A stretch of DNA of 64,000 bases from Ichthyophis bannanicus (Eukaryota; Chordata; Amphibia; Gymnophiona; Ichthyophiidae), in NCBI GenBank assembly GCA_033557465.1, contig CM066040.1, positions 322,232,297-322,296,296 on the forward strand, written 5' to 3'. A program made the position numbers and the translations under genes. The notes beneath the pieces are model-generated. The model was given only the letters and a program-made list of their open reading frames with translations, did no database searches and was not told the origin of the DNA. Shown piece by piece: positions 10,543-20,030 of this stretch; positions within the stretch are counted from its first letter, which is position 1, and each line of letters opens with the position of its first letter.

Positions 10543-10942
10543 ATGGGATACATCCGACAGTATTCACTGTCTGACCTTTTCAATGCTTCTTTAGATTCAG
10601 GAGTGGTTCCAGAGGACTGGAGAGAGGCTCATGTGGTCCCTTTACACAAAAGCGGAAGTAAGGATGAAGTTGAAAACTACAGGCCAGTTAGTCCGACCTC
10701 TGTGGTGAGCAAATTAATGGAAACGTTGCTAAAACAGAGGATAGTGAGGTTTCTGGATTCCAATTGATTGCAGGATCTGAGGCATCATGGGTTTACTATT
10801 GGCGGGTCCTGTCAGACAAATCTGATTGATTTCTTTGACTGCGTGACCAGAGAGTTAGACCGAGGGAGAGCCCTAGATGTGGTGTACTTAGATTTCAGTA
10901 AAGCCTTTGACACCATTCTGCACAGGCGACTTGTAATTAAAT
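10543..10942 (+). pseudogene. CR1-A reverse transcriptase, N-terminal fingers
   Basis: Reads DLFNASLDSGVVPEDWREAH, VVPLHKSGSKDEVENYRPVS, an in-frame stop near 10767, then GFTIGGSCQTNLIDFFDCVT and VVYLDFSKAFDTILHRRL, the first catalytic Asp region. The protein breaks at an inserted L2 3' end. Removing that insertion on paper lets the reading continue on the other side (LRTLGINPKVTEWV), so the L2 piece landed in an existing CR1 copy. The FADD block downstream (near 11271) reads CADD. Confidence 0.75.
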
Positions 10943-11064
10943 TTACAATGTTCTATGTAACCGAATATGTACTTGTTTATGTACTACTCAAATTGCTGTT
11001 ATCTGTAAACTGCAACTGATCTTTGGAAATCGCGGTATAAACATTTTTGATAAATAAATAAAAT
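10943..11064 (+). repeat. L2 3'-end fragment inside CR1-A
   Basis: Only the last ~120 bp of an L2-like element: GTAAACTGCAACTGATC ... CGCGGTATAAACA and AATAAATAAA. AAAT-type direct repeats flank it. It is an extremely 5'-truncated L2 or a non-autonomous element using the L2 tail. Confidence 0.65.
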
Positions 11065-11737
11065 TGAGAACCCTAGGGATCAACCCTAAAGTGACTGAAT
11101 GGGTTAGAAATTGGAAGAGTGGGAGGTGACAAAGGGTACTGGTAAATCGAGCTCACTCTGAGAAGAAGGATATTACTGGTGGTGTGCCGCAGGTATCTGT
11201 CCTTGGTCCAATTCTTTTAAACATTTTTGTTATTGATATTGTGGAAGGGCGGTCAGTTAAGTTTTGCCTCTGTGCGGATGATACCAAAATCTGCAATAGA
11301 GTAGACATTTGGGAAGGAGTTAATAACATGAAGAGGGATCTAGCTAAGCATGAAGAATGATCAAGAATTTGGCAGCTGAGATTTAGCGATAAAAAATGCA
11401 TTTGGGCTGCAAAAATCCAAGGCAGCGGTACAGTATAGGGGAGAGGTATTCTGTCCACGAAAGAACAGGACCTCGGCATAGTTGTTTCTGATGATATTAA
11501 AGTAGCTATAAAGGTAGAAAAAGCAATGGAGAAAGCCAGAAGGATGCTTGGGCGTAATGGGAGAGGAATGGCCAGCAGGAAAAAGGAGTTGATAGTGCCT
11601 CTGTATAAGTCTTTGGTGAGACCTCATTTGGAGCATTGGGTGCAATTCTGGAGACCGCACCTTCAAAAGGATGTAAAGAGGATAGAGTCAGTGCAGAGGG
11701 TGGCTACCAAAATGATCAGTGGTCTTCATTATAATAC

Positions 11738-12712
11738 ATATTTATTTATTTATTTATTTAACAGTATTTCTAAACCGCCTTATCATAATAATCAAGGTGG
11801 TATCACAGCAAACAATCTGGTAGTGTGAGTGTTGATACATGCAGTGAGGGTGGATAGTTCGTTGGGTGTGTGTTGTCTTGTGTGCTAGATTGGTGTGAGC
11901 TATGTACAATGTGGGCTATTTACAGTGTTGCTAAAATCATTTTATATACATCTAGTGTTAGGCGGTAACGTGTGCTGCTATACAGTTCCTTAGTTTATGT
12001 GATGTGTCCAAAGTGTTCTATGAACAGCATGGTTTTCAGCTGTTTTCTGAAGTCCTTGAGCTCTGTAGTTGCCCTCAAATCGTCCGGTAGTTTGTTCCAT
12101 ATTGTTGGAGCAGCCATGGAGAGTGCTCTGTCTGTTGTGTCCTTGCGTGTGTGTTTGTATTCACTTGGGGTGCTGACTCGGTTGTGTGTTTGTTTTCTTC
12201 TTGGACGTGTACTGGTGTCTGGTTGTATGAGGGTGTGCAGACTGTTGGCTGATGTTTGCTGTTTTATCTTAAATAGGTTTATGATAGTTTTGTATCTGAT
12301 GCGTGCATCGATTGGTAGCCAGTGTAAGTCCTTTAAGGTGGGTGTGATGTGCTCCTGTCTTGCAGTTCCGGATATGATTCGTGCTGCGGTGTTTTGTGCC
12401 AGTTGGAGTGGTTTGATGGCTTGTTTCGGTAGTCCAAGGTATATCGGATTGCAGAAGTCCAGTAGAGGGGTTATCAGTGCTTGACAGACGGTACGGAAGT
12501 GTTCTGGGGCGAGGAGTGGTTTCAGTCTCCTGATGATTCGCATCTTGTAGTAGGCTTTTTGTATTGTTTTGTCTATGTGTGGCTTGAGATTGAGCTTATT
12601 GTCCAGCGTAACCCCGAGGTATCTTACTTCTGACCTTATTGGTATAGTAATGTTTTGTATCTTTATATTTGGTGGGTGTATGAAGCTTTGGTTCCGAGTG
12701 ATGATTAAAGAT
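11738..12712 (-). mobile_element. L2 LINE, 3' half
   Basis: Minus-strand L2 inserted in CR1-A copy 2. The 3' tail (TAAATAAATAAATA) lies at 11738-11760 and the 5' truncation near 12712; the CR1-A phrase resumes at once with AAAGATCTCAATATGTATAC. A long ORF survives. Confidence 0.8.
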
Positions 12713-12717
12713 CTCAA
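11995..12717 (-). CDS. L2 ORF2 C-terminal region, open for 240 codons
   Basis: C-terminal part of an L2 reverse transcriptase polyprotein, downstream of the catalytic palm. Recognisable L2 phrases in order are VRYLGVTLDNKLNLKPHI, FRTVCQALITPLLDFCN, LQLAQNTAARIISGT, LHWLPIDARIRYK, then MAAPTIWNKLPDDLR and FRKQLKTMLF at the C-terminus. The reading frame is intact, which suggests a fairly recent insertion, but the copy lacks endonuclease and RT active site and has no autonomous function. The ATG at the 5' end is incidental; the true protein starts far upstream. Confidence 0.75.
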   Translation of the reverse strand: MRSLIITRNQSFIHPPNIKIQNITIPIRSEVRYLGVTLDNKLNLKPHIDKTIQKAYYKMRIIRRLKPLLAPEHFRTVCQALITPLLDFCNPIYLGLPKQAIKPLQLAQNTAARIISGTARQEHITPTLKDLHWLPIDARIRYKTIINLFKIKQQTSANSLHTLIQPDTSTRPRRKQTHNRVSTPSEYKHTRKDTTDRALSMAAPTIWNKLPDDLRATTELKDFRKQLKTMLFIEHFGHIT

Positions 12718-13085
12718 TATGTATACTTTAGAGGAAAGGCGGGTAGAGGAGATATGATAGAGATGTTTTCATGGCATAAATGCAGAGGAGGAAAGCCTCT
12801 TTCAATTTAAAGCAAGATCTCCAATGAGGGGGCACAGGATAACGGTGAAAGGAGATAGACTCAGGAGTAATATGTGAAAATGTTTCTTTACGAAACAAGT
12901 AATAGTTGCATGGAATAGTCTCCCAGTGAAGGTAGTAGAGATGAGGACAGTATTTGAATTCAAGAAAGCATGGGACAAATATAGAAAATCTCTAAAGGAA
13001 AAAAGAGACTACAGTAGTTGATATGGAAGGGCAGATTTGATAGGCCATATGGTCTTTTTCTGCTATCATGTTTCTGTATTTCTAT

Positions 13086-13733
13086 GACTATCCACATGTT
13101 CAGTAATTGTCCTTTATGATGGTTTCTTCCATCAAGCTCACCGGTCTGTATTTTTCCAGATCACCCTTGGAACCATTTTTAAAAATTGGCATTACATTGG
13201 CCACTCTCCAGTCCTCAAGTACTACAGATGATTTTAAGAATAGTTCACAGATTACTAAAAGTAGTCTGCAATCTCATATTTCAGTTCTTTCAGCATACTT
13301 GAAATAATGCCATCCGGTCCAGGTGATTTGTTACTCTTTAATTTATCAAATAGCTCTATTACATCTTCCCAATTTATAGAGATTTGTTTCAATTCTTCTG
13401 ATACATCACCTTTAAATATCATTTCTGGCATGTTTAAATTTCCTACATATTCTTCAGTAAAGGCTTAAGCAAAGAAGCCTTGTCCTCATTTAGTGCTCTT
13501 TTTACCCCTCTATCATCTAAATGGTCCAACTGATTCTCTCATAGGTGTTTTGCTATGAGTGTACTTGACAAAGTTTTTATTATGCGCTTTTGCTTCTATG
13601 GCAAGCTTATATTCAAGTTCTCTCTTTGCCTGCCTTATCAATGCCTTGCATTTAACTTGCCAGTGCTTATGTTATTTCCTGTTTTCATCATTTGGCTCTT
13701 TTCTGAAGGATTGTCTCTTTGACTTCACCTTTA
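13086..13733 (-). pseudogene. CR1-B copy 1, endonuclease/RT linker and RT start
   Basis: Minus-strand sequence matching CR1-B copy 2 at 17520-17290 and 16531-16170. It contains the translated phrases around the RT start (a NVMPIFKNGSRGD-like block near 13175). No frame stays open for long. It continues the element whose 3' half lies at 7078-9788. Confidence 0.65.
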
Positions 13734-13744
13734 AGCCAGGCTGA

Positions 13745-14477
13745 CTGTCCAAGGGAGCGGTACAGTGTAGGGGGTGAAGTACCTCTGTCCACAAAAGAAG
13801 ACCGGGACCTGGGCGTGACTGTTTTTGATGATCTTAAGATGGCTAGTCAGGTAGAAAAGGTGACGGTGAAAGCCAGAAGGATGCTTGGGCACATAGGGAG
13901 AGGAATGGCCATCAGAAAAATGGAGGTGATAGTGCCTCTGTATAAGTCTCTGGTGCAACCTCATTTGGAGTATTGTGTGCAGTTCTGGAGACCACACCTT
14001 CAAAAGTACATAAACAGGACAAAGTCGGTGCAGAGGGTGGCTACTGAAATGGTTAGTGATCTTTGTTATAAAGCAAATGAGGACAGACTGAAAGCTCTTA
14101 ATATGTATATGTTGGAGGAAAGGCAGGCTAGAAGAGATATGATAGAGATGTTTAAATACCTCCATGGCATAGATGCACAAGAGGAGAGCCTCTTTCAATT
14201 GAAGGCAAGCTCTGCTATGAGGGGACATAGGATGAGGGTGAAAGGGGATAGACTCAGGAGTAATAGGTAGAAATATTCCTTTATGGAAAGAGTGATAGAT
14301 GCATGGAATAGTCTCCCAGTAGAGGTAGTGAGGACAGTATCTGAATTCAAAAAAGAATGGGACAAATACAGAAGATCTCTAAAGGAAAAGAAGGGGCTAT
14401 ACTATCTGATATAGAAGGGTAGACTAGATAGGCAATGTGGTCATTTTTTGCCATCATGTTTCTATGTTTCTATATTT
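13745..14477 (+). mobile_element. CR1-A copy 3 (3' end)
   Basis: Plus-strand, 5'-truncated. An ORF at 13719-14270 reads CPRERYSVGGEVPLSTKEDR, RDLGVTVFDDLKMASQVEKV, YKSLVQPHLEYCVQFWRP and LNMYMLEERQARRDMIEMF. The family 3' end TGCCATCATGTTTCTATG closes it at about 14477. The end of the protein is frameshifted after 14270. Confidence 0.75.
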
Positions 14478-14828
14478 CTATTATGATGGAATTTGGTGTA
14501 AGGCGGATGAACTACGAGAGCCTGAAGCTCCCTCATTCTGGGTGCTGAAGTGACCACCACCAGAAGCAAAACCTTCCAGGTCAAAAACTTCAGAGGGCAG
14601 GAATTGAGTGGCTCAAAAGCAGCTTTCATCAGCTGCGCAAGGACCACATTGAGATTTCATGACACTGCAGGAAGTTTGTAGGGAGGCTTCAAGAGAAGCA
14701 ATCCCGCCATAAAGCAAACAACTAAATGCTATAAAGAGATGGACTTTCCTTGTACACCTTGATGATAAGCTCCAATTGCACTGAGATGGACCCTGATGAA
14801 GTTGTCAACTCCAGACTTGAAGAGGTAA
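14478..14828 (-). pseudogene. DIRS tyrosine-recombinase fragment
   Basis: The minus ORF 14647-14462 contains SAPRMRELQALVVHPPYTKF, equivalent to the start of the DIRS recombinase catalytic domain, where the first catalytic Arg lies in an RxxELQAL block. The DNA upstream on the minus strand (14650-14828) resembles 53630-53830, the same part of another DIRS copy. It is cut by CR1-A copy 3 on one side and by the 3' end of CR1-B copy 2 on the other. Confidence 0.6.
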
Positions 14829-15086
14829 GAACATAAGAACATAAGATATGCCATATTGGGTCAGGCCAAGTTTATCAAGCCCAGTATTCTGTTTCCAATA
14901 GTGGCCAATCTAGGTCACAAGTACCTAGCAGTTTCCCCAAAAGACACAGGTTCCACAATGCTGGTATTGGGGCAAGAGGTGGATTTCCAGGGTCCCCTTT
15001 AATAATGGTTTATGGACCTTTTATCCAGGAACTTGTCCAAACTTTTTAAACCCAGCTACACTAACAGCTTTTACTACAGAGTTTGA

Positions 15087-15407
15087 TTACATGTAGAGTG
15101 AAAAAATATTTTCTCTTATTAGTCTTAAATAGGTTACTCTGTGCTTCATTGCATGTCCCCTAGTCTTTCTATATTTTGATGGCATAAACAATCGATCTGC
15201 GTTTACCCGTTCCACTCCATTCATTATTTTATAGATCACTATCATATCTCCCCTCAGTTGTCTCTTTTCCAGGATGAAGAGCCCTAGCCTTTTTAGCCTC
15301 TCTTCATAAGAGTATCCTTCCATCCTCTTTACCATTTTGGTGGCTCTTCTCTGTACCTTTTCTAATAATGCTATATCCTTTTTAAGATACAGTGACCAGA
15401 ATTGCAC
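15087..15407 (-). pseudogene. CR1-B copy 2, ORF2 C-terminus
   Basis: Reads DIALLEKVQRRATKMVKRME, YEERLKRLGLFILEKRQLRG, DMIVIYKIMNGVERVNADRL and a C-terminal segment ending IRENIFSLYM. This is the conserved region downstream of the palm in CR1 proteins. It is separated from the RT by a frameshifted stretch (15407-15598). Confidence 0.75.
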
Positions 15408-15597
15408 ACAATATTAAAGATGCGGTCGCACCATGGAACGATACAGAGGCATTATAATATCCTTTGTTTTATTCTCCGATCCTCTACTTATGATTCCTAG
15501 CATTCATTTGCTTTCTTGGCTGCCGTTGCACACTGGGTGGAGGGTTTCAACATGTTATCCACGATGACGCCTAAATCTTTTTCCTGGGTGGTGGTTC

Positions 15598-16531
15598 CTA
15601 ATGTATCGTGTAACCATAGTTTGGGTTGTTCTTTCCTAGGTGCATAACTTTGCACTTGTCCACATTAAATTTCATCTGATTTTTGGATGCCCAGTCTTCC
15701 AATTTATCAAGGTCCTCTTGCAATTTTTCACAATCCTCTTGGGTTTTAACAACTTTGAATAATTTTGTGCCATCTGCAAATTTGATTACCTCACTCGTTA
15801 TTCCCATTTCCAGGTCATTTACAAATATGTTAAAAAGCAGCAGACCCAGCACAAATCCCCAGGGTACTCTACTATTCACCTTTCTCCATTGGGAAAATTG
15901 GCCATTTAGTCCTACCCTCTGCTTTATATCTTTTAGCCAGTTGCTGATCCACAATAGTAAACTGCCTCCTATCCCATGACTTTTTAGTTTCGCCAAGAGT
16001 CTCTCATGAAGGACCTTGTCAAAGACTTTCTGAAAATCCAGACACATTATATCAACCGACTCACCTTTATATAACTGTTTATTCACACCTTCAAAAAACA
16101 ACAGATTAGTAAGACAAGACCTTTGTTGGATAAAGCCATGTTGGCTGTCTCCAATTAAGCCATGACTTATCTACTTGTTCAGTAATTTTGTTCTTTATAA
16201 TGGTTTCTACCATTTTTCCCAGTACTGAGGTCAGACTCACCAGTCTGTAGTTTCCCGGATCACCCCTGGAAACCTTTTTAAAAATTGGCGTTACATTGGC
16301 CATCCTCCAATCTTTAGGAATTACAGATGATTTTAATGATAGTTCACAGATTACTAATAGTAGGTCTGCAATCTTATATTTCAGTTCTTTCAATTCCCTT
16401 GGATGTATACCATCCAGTCCAGGTGATTTTCTACTCTTCAGTTTATCAAACAGTTGTAATACATCTTCCCAGTGTATCAATATTTCTTTCCATTTTTCTG
16501 TGGCATCACCTTTAAATACCATTTCAGTCAC
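15598..16531 (-). pseudogene. CR1-B copy 2, reverse transcriptase
   Basis: Two frames. 16531-16106 gives LFDKLKSRKSPGLDGIHPRE, CELSLKSSVIPKDWRMANVT and PIFKKVSRGDPGNYRLVSLT. 16101-15598 gives VDIMCLDFQKVFDKVLHERL, RVPWGFVLGLLLFNIFVNDL, then FADGTKLF. The second catalytic Asp is Gly (GAC to GGC type change), so the RT would be dead even if the frame were restored. The RVPQGSVLGP block is also altered. A frameshift joins the two parts near 16104. Confidence 0.8.
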
Positions 16532-16549
16532 GGGTAACTTCCCTACATC

Positions 16550-17213
16550 TTAGAAACATAGAAAAAGACCACATGGGCTATCTAGTCTGTTCTTCCATAT
16601 CAACAACTACAACAGTCCCTTTTTTTCCTTTAGAAATCCTCTGTGTTTGTCCCATGCTTTTTTGAAATCAGATGCTGTCCTCATCTCTACCACCTCCACT
16701 GAGAGACTATTCCACAGATCTACCACTCTTTCCGTAAAGAAATATTTCCAGATATCACTCCTGAATCTATTCCCTTTCACCCTCATCCCATGTCCTCTCA
16801 TAGCAGAACTTGCTTTCAATCGAAAGAGGCTCTCCCCCTGTGTATTTATGTCACGGAGGTATTTAAACATCTCAATCATATCACCTCTATCCTGTCTTTC
16901 CTCTAAGGTAGAGGTACTCAAATCCAGTCCTGGAGGGCCACAAACCAGTCAGGTTTTCGGGATATCCCTAATGAATATGCATGAGATATATTTGCATGCA
17001 CTGCCTCCATTGTATTTGAATCTATCTCATGCATATTCATTAGGGATATCCCGAAAACCTGGCTGGTCTGTAGCCCTCCAGGACTGGATTTGAGTACCTC
17101 TGCTCAAAGGTGTACATATTAAGATCCTTAAGTCTGTCCTCATATACTTTATAATGAAGACCACTAACCATTTTAGTAGCCACCCTCTGTACGGACTCCA
17201 TCCTGTTTATTTA
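16550..17213 (-). mobile_element. CR1-A copy 4 nested in CR1-B
   Basis: Minus-strand 3' end of CR1-A. The ORF 16921-16607 reads STLEERQDRGDMIEMFKYLR, ESLFRLKASSAMRGHGMRVK, YFFTERVVDLWNSLSVEV and KAWDKHRGFLKEKKG. The upstream part is split by the hAT MITE at 16909-17102. CR1-B resumes at about 17214, so this is an insertion. Confidence 0.8.
16909..17102. mobile_element. Palindromic hAT-type MITE, copy 1
   Basis: A 194 bp element, almost entirely one inverted repeat. Its ends read TAGAGGTACTCAAATCC and, on the other strand, CAGAGGTACTCAAATCC, matching the YARNG rule for hAT termini. The flanks CTCTAAGG (16901-16908) and CTCAAAGG (17103-17110) form an 8 bp target duplication with one difference. 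The CR1-A phrase around LEERQD is continuous without it. The TA at positions 4-5 of the duplication fits the Buster branch of hAT. Confidence 0.85.
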
Positions 17214-17289
17214 CCAAAGAAAAGAATTAATTCAGTGTCTCCGCTACAGCCTTGTCCCCTCTTAGTGCCCCTTTTACCCCTCTATCTTC

Positions 17290-17739
17290 TTATGATCCAA
17301 CTGACTCTCTCACAAGTTTTTTGCTAAGAATGTACTTGAAAAACTCTTTATTATGCCTTTTTGCTTCCACAGCAAGCTTCTTCTCAAATTCTCTCTTTGC
17401 CTGCCTGATCACTGCCTTGCATCTAACTTGACAGTGCTTATGTTCTTTCCAGATTTCGTTATTTGGCTCATTTTTACATTTCCTGAAAGATGCTTTTTTG
17501 GCAACAGCTGCCTCTCTGACCCCACCTTTAAACATGTTGGCAGTTTTTTTGGATTTCCTTCCACTTTTCTTAAAGCTGGTCTGGGCTTCCAAAATAGTAT
17601 TTTTAAACAACATCCATGCTTGATGTAAATCTTTAACCTTCGCAACTGCTCCTTTTAGTTTTTTCTTAACTATTTTCCTCATTTTATCATAGTCTCCCTT
17701 TGGAAAGTTAAAAGGTAGTACTGTGAATTTCCTTGCCAT
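17290..17739 (-). pseudogene. CR1-B copy 2, endonuclease-RT linker
   Basis: An open stretch of 149 codons, rich in Lys and Arg: MARKFTVLPFNFPKGDYDKM, KKKLKGAVAKVKDLHQAWML, QAKREFEKKLAVEAKRHNKE. This is the basic region between endonuclease and RT of CR1 ORF2. It ends where the CR1-A copy and further sequence interrupt it. Confidence 0.7.
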
Positions 17740-17742
17740 CCT

Positions 17743-18585
17743 TCATCCATTTATTAAATCAAACACAATCATGCTATAATCACTATTGCCAAGTGGCCCT
17801 AACATCCTTATCTCTTGCACTAGATCTGGTATTCCACTAAGGACTAAGTCCAAAATGGCTTCCCCTCTGGTCAGTTCATGAACCAGTTGTTTCAAGAAGA
17901 AATTATCTATTTCATCTAGAAACTTTATCTCCTTAATATGTCCTGCCATGACACTGACCCAGTCGATACCGGGGTAATTCATATCACCCACTATTATTAC
18001 TGTGCTGTAACTTTTGTTAGCTTCCCTGATTTCTTTGAGCATTTCATCATCCATTTGTTCATTCTGGCCAGGAAGTCAATAGTTCACCCCCACTGCCATT
18101 GCCTTCCCCTTCCCCTTTGTACATCGAATTTCAATGCATAGAGATTCTACAGTGAATTTTGTTTCCTGCAAAACTTCAATCCTTTGTGACTCAATGCCCT
18201 CTCTAACATAGAGTGCAACCCCTCTACCAATCTGACCTGCTCTATCATTACGATATAGTTTGCAACCAGGTATCACAGTATTCCATTAGCTGTCATCCTT
18301 GCACCATGTCTCTGAGATACCAATCATATATAACCCTATATATTCTAAGTCTCCAATCTTATTTTTTAGATTTCTAGCATTTGTACACAAGCATTTTAGA
18401 GGCTGTATTTTATTCATATTAATCTGGTTATCAGTAGAAAGGGGTAATTTGGAATCTTTAAGGTCTGTCTGCTCTGTACTCAAGAGCATTTGGGTTACTT
18501 TTGTCTTTATTGCAACCTCTTTGTTGATATGCCCTAACTTCAAGCTTTTGCTAGTATCCTTCAAGGATACATTGTTCCGAACCAT
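17743..18585 (-). pseudogene. CR1-B copy 2, apurinic-type endonuclease
   Basis: Three frames give the endonuclease that nicks the target: TNARNLKNKIGDLEYIGLYM and IGISETWCKDDS (the catalytic Glu in ETW) at 18585-18286, GRGVALYVREGIESQRIEVL at 18276-18076, and VIIVGDMNYPGIDW (the GDFN position reads GDMN) with GNSDYSMIVFDL (the SDH position reads SDY) at 18054-17743. Two frame changes or stops separate the parts. Confidence 0.75.
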
Positions 18586-18654
18586 GCACTCTTGGACTGT
18601 CGGCTTTCCCTTATTATCTAGTTTAAAAGCTGCTCTATCTCCTTTTTAAAGGTT

Positions 18655-18790
18655 AATGGTTGGTATATAGTTAATTGTACTATAGTTCTAATACATTCTC
18701 TGTAATTACTACTTGTTGTTTGATGTAAACCGCCCCTGATTGTGGGAAGAGGCGGTATAGAAAACCTGTTCAAACAAATAAATAAATAAT
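18655..18790 (-). repeat. L2 3'-end fragment in CR1 ORF1
   Basis: On the plus strand, GTAAACCGCCCCTGATTGTG and AAACAAATAAATAAATAA mark an L2 3' end lying within the CR1-B ORF1 3' region. The pattern reads in the plus direction although the host element is on the minus strand. It interrupts the ORF1 coding part after the RDGTRLL block. Confidence 0.55.
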
Positions 18791-19538
18791 GCCAGCAGTC
18801 TGGTTCCATCCCGGCTAAGGTGGGCCCAGGAAAGCCCCTCCTTTCCCCAGAATGTTCCCAAATTCCTAACAAATCCAAAACCCTCTTTGTTGCACCATCG
18901 TTTCATCCACACATTGAGACTCCCGAGCTCTGCCTGCCTTTTGGGTCCTGCGCGTGGAACAGGAAACATTTTGGTGAATGCTACCCTGGAAGTTCTGGAT
19001 TTCTACATCCTACCTAAAATCCTAAATTTGGCCTTCAGAACCTCCCTACCACACTTTTCTATGTCATTGGTACCAACATTTACCAAGACGGCAGACTCCT
19101 CCCCAGCACTAAGACCTTGTCTAGGTGGCGCGTGAGGTCCGCTACCTTCGCACCAGGCAGGCATGTTACCAGACGATCTTCACGTCCACCATCCACCCAG
19201 CTTTCTACATGCCTAATGATAGAATCACCATCTATAATGGCTGCCCTAACCCTTCTCCCGTCGGCACATGGCCCAGGAGAAACCCTTCCCTCATGGGCAC
19301 ATGTCCCTGGAGAAATTTCCTTGGTGCGAGAGGGTTTTACATCACCTGGAGGACAGGTCCTAGTTACAGGATCACTTCCTGCCTCACCAGGGTGATGCTC
19401 TCCTGTCATGTGACCTCTCTCCTCCATGGCAACAGGAATGCTGTGCACATTATCGGGCGAAGCGCCGCTAAGCGCGTTAACGCGCGGCACTCTTAAGTAG
19501 GCGCCCAGACATGCAAACATAGAAACAGAGGTGTACAC
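18791..19538 (-). pseudogene. CR1-B copy 2 ORF1 with SGNH esterase-like domain
   Basis: CR1 ORF1 proteins of vertebrates carry an esterase-like SGNH hydrolase domain. Seen here: IDGDSIIRHVESWVDGGRED (the GDS nucleophile block), TCLPGAKVADLTRHLDKVLV, GTNDI in a second frame just downstream (block III), FPVPRAGPKR, VWMKRWCNKEGFGFVRNLGT and RDGTRLL at the C-terminal D-x-x-H position. There the expected His is Arg, so one catalytic residue is lost. The upstream part (from 19538) is Pro/Gly-rich. A frameshift lies near 19080. Confidence 0.7.
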
Positions 19539-19544
19539 TGACTG

Positions 19545-20030
19545 ATGATACAGGGGTCATGAGTTCGATCCCCAGTGTGCCTAATGCATAAGGCTGGCTG
19601 AGGTATCACCCTTTACGTTTAGGTAGTGATTTTTGAGGCATTTTACTTTTATTTTAATTAGTGCTGCCAGCAAACACACCCTCACGGTGGCATAACCTAA
19701 GGTGCCGCATAAGGCACCCCATAACGCACTCCATAGGGTACATTATAAAGTGCACTGTCCGCCAAGGCACCCTATAATGTCCCCTATAGGACACCTTATA
19801 AGGCGCCTTATAGGGCACCCTATAAGGTGCCTTATGGGGCGTCTTATGAGGCACCTTAAGGTTACAGTACTCTGAGAGTGTTTTTGCTGGCAGCACTAAT
19901 GTACATTAAAAATAGACAATGCCTCAGACAGCCCTATCAAATAACCCCACCATGGGTTTTAACCCATGACCTCTGGCTTCACAGGCAGTGAAGTAACCAG
20001 TGGGCTACAGCTGCTAACAAACCCCTGGCT
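19545..20030. repeat. Fold-back structure with tRNA-like arms and GC-rich core
   Basis: An imperfect palindrome. The outer arms match loosely (GGGGTCATGAGTTCGATCCC at 19553 against the reverse complement near 19960) and look tRNA-derived: the minus strand shows TAGCCCACTGGTTAC and GGTCATGGGTTAAAACCC. The inner arms, about 40 bp, start ATTAGTGCTGCCAGCAAA at 19657 and end at 19900. The core (19690-19860) is a chain of short palindromes of the type CACCYTATAAGGTGCC. No coding sequence. Confidence 0.6.

Larger units (their letters stand above)
9790..13085 (+). mobile_element. CR1-A copy 2, long, with two L2 insertions
   Basis: Longest CR1-A copy. It starts in the endonuclease/RT linker, carries the RT start and palm, is interrupted by L2 ends at 10943-11064 and 11738-12712, and finishes with the CR1-A 3' end near 13085. 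Flanking CR1-B sequence is continuous across it. Many stops and frameshifts show it is dead. Confidence 0.75.
7078..13740 (-). mobile_element. CR1-B copy 1, dissected by four insertions
   Basis: Minus-strand CR1 LINE. Pieces that line up with the copy at 14.8-19.5 kb are 13733-13086 (start of RT), 9788-9488, 8580-8531 and 8082-7078 (RT core to near the 3' end). Between them lie CR1-A copies at 9790-13085 and 8581-9487 and an unclassified repeat at 8083-8530; a third CR1-A copy (13745-14477) abuts the upstream end. The interrupted phrases resume on the far side (for example the AAACCATG / CATGTTCAGTAATT joint), which proves the order of insertion. Coding capacity is destroyed. Confidence 0.75.
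14829..19540 (-). mobile_element. CR1-B copy 2, near full length
   Basis: Minus-strand CR1 LINE of about 4.7 kb including insertions. Going 5' to 3' on the minus strand: ORF1 with an esterase-like domain (19538-18800), endonuclease (18585-17743), linker (17739-17290), RT (16531-15598), C-terminus (15407-15087) and a 3' end with repeated TTATGTTC (14829-14845). It is interrupted by an L2 tail (18655-18790) and a CR1-A copy (16550-17213) that itself holds a hAT MITE. Several frames are broken. Confidence 0.8.
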
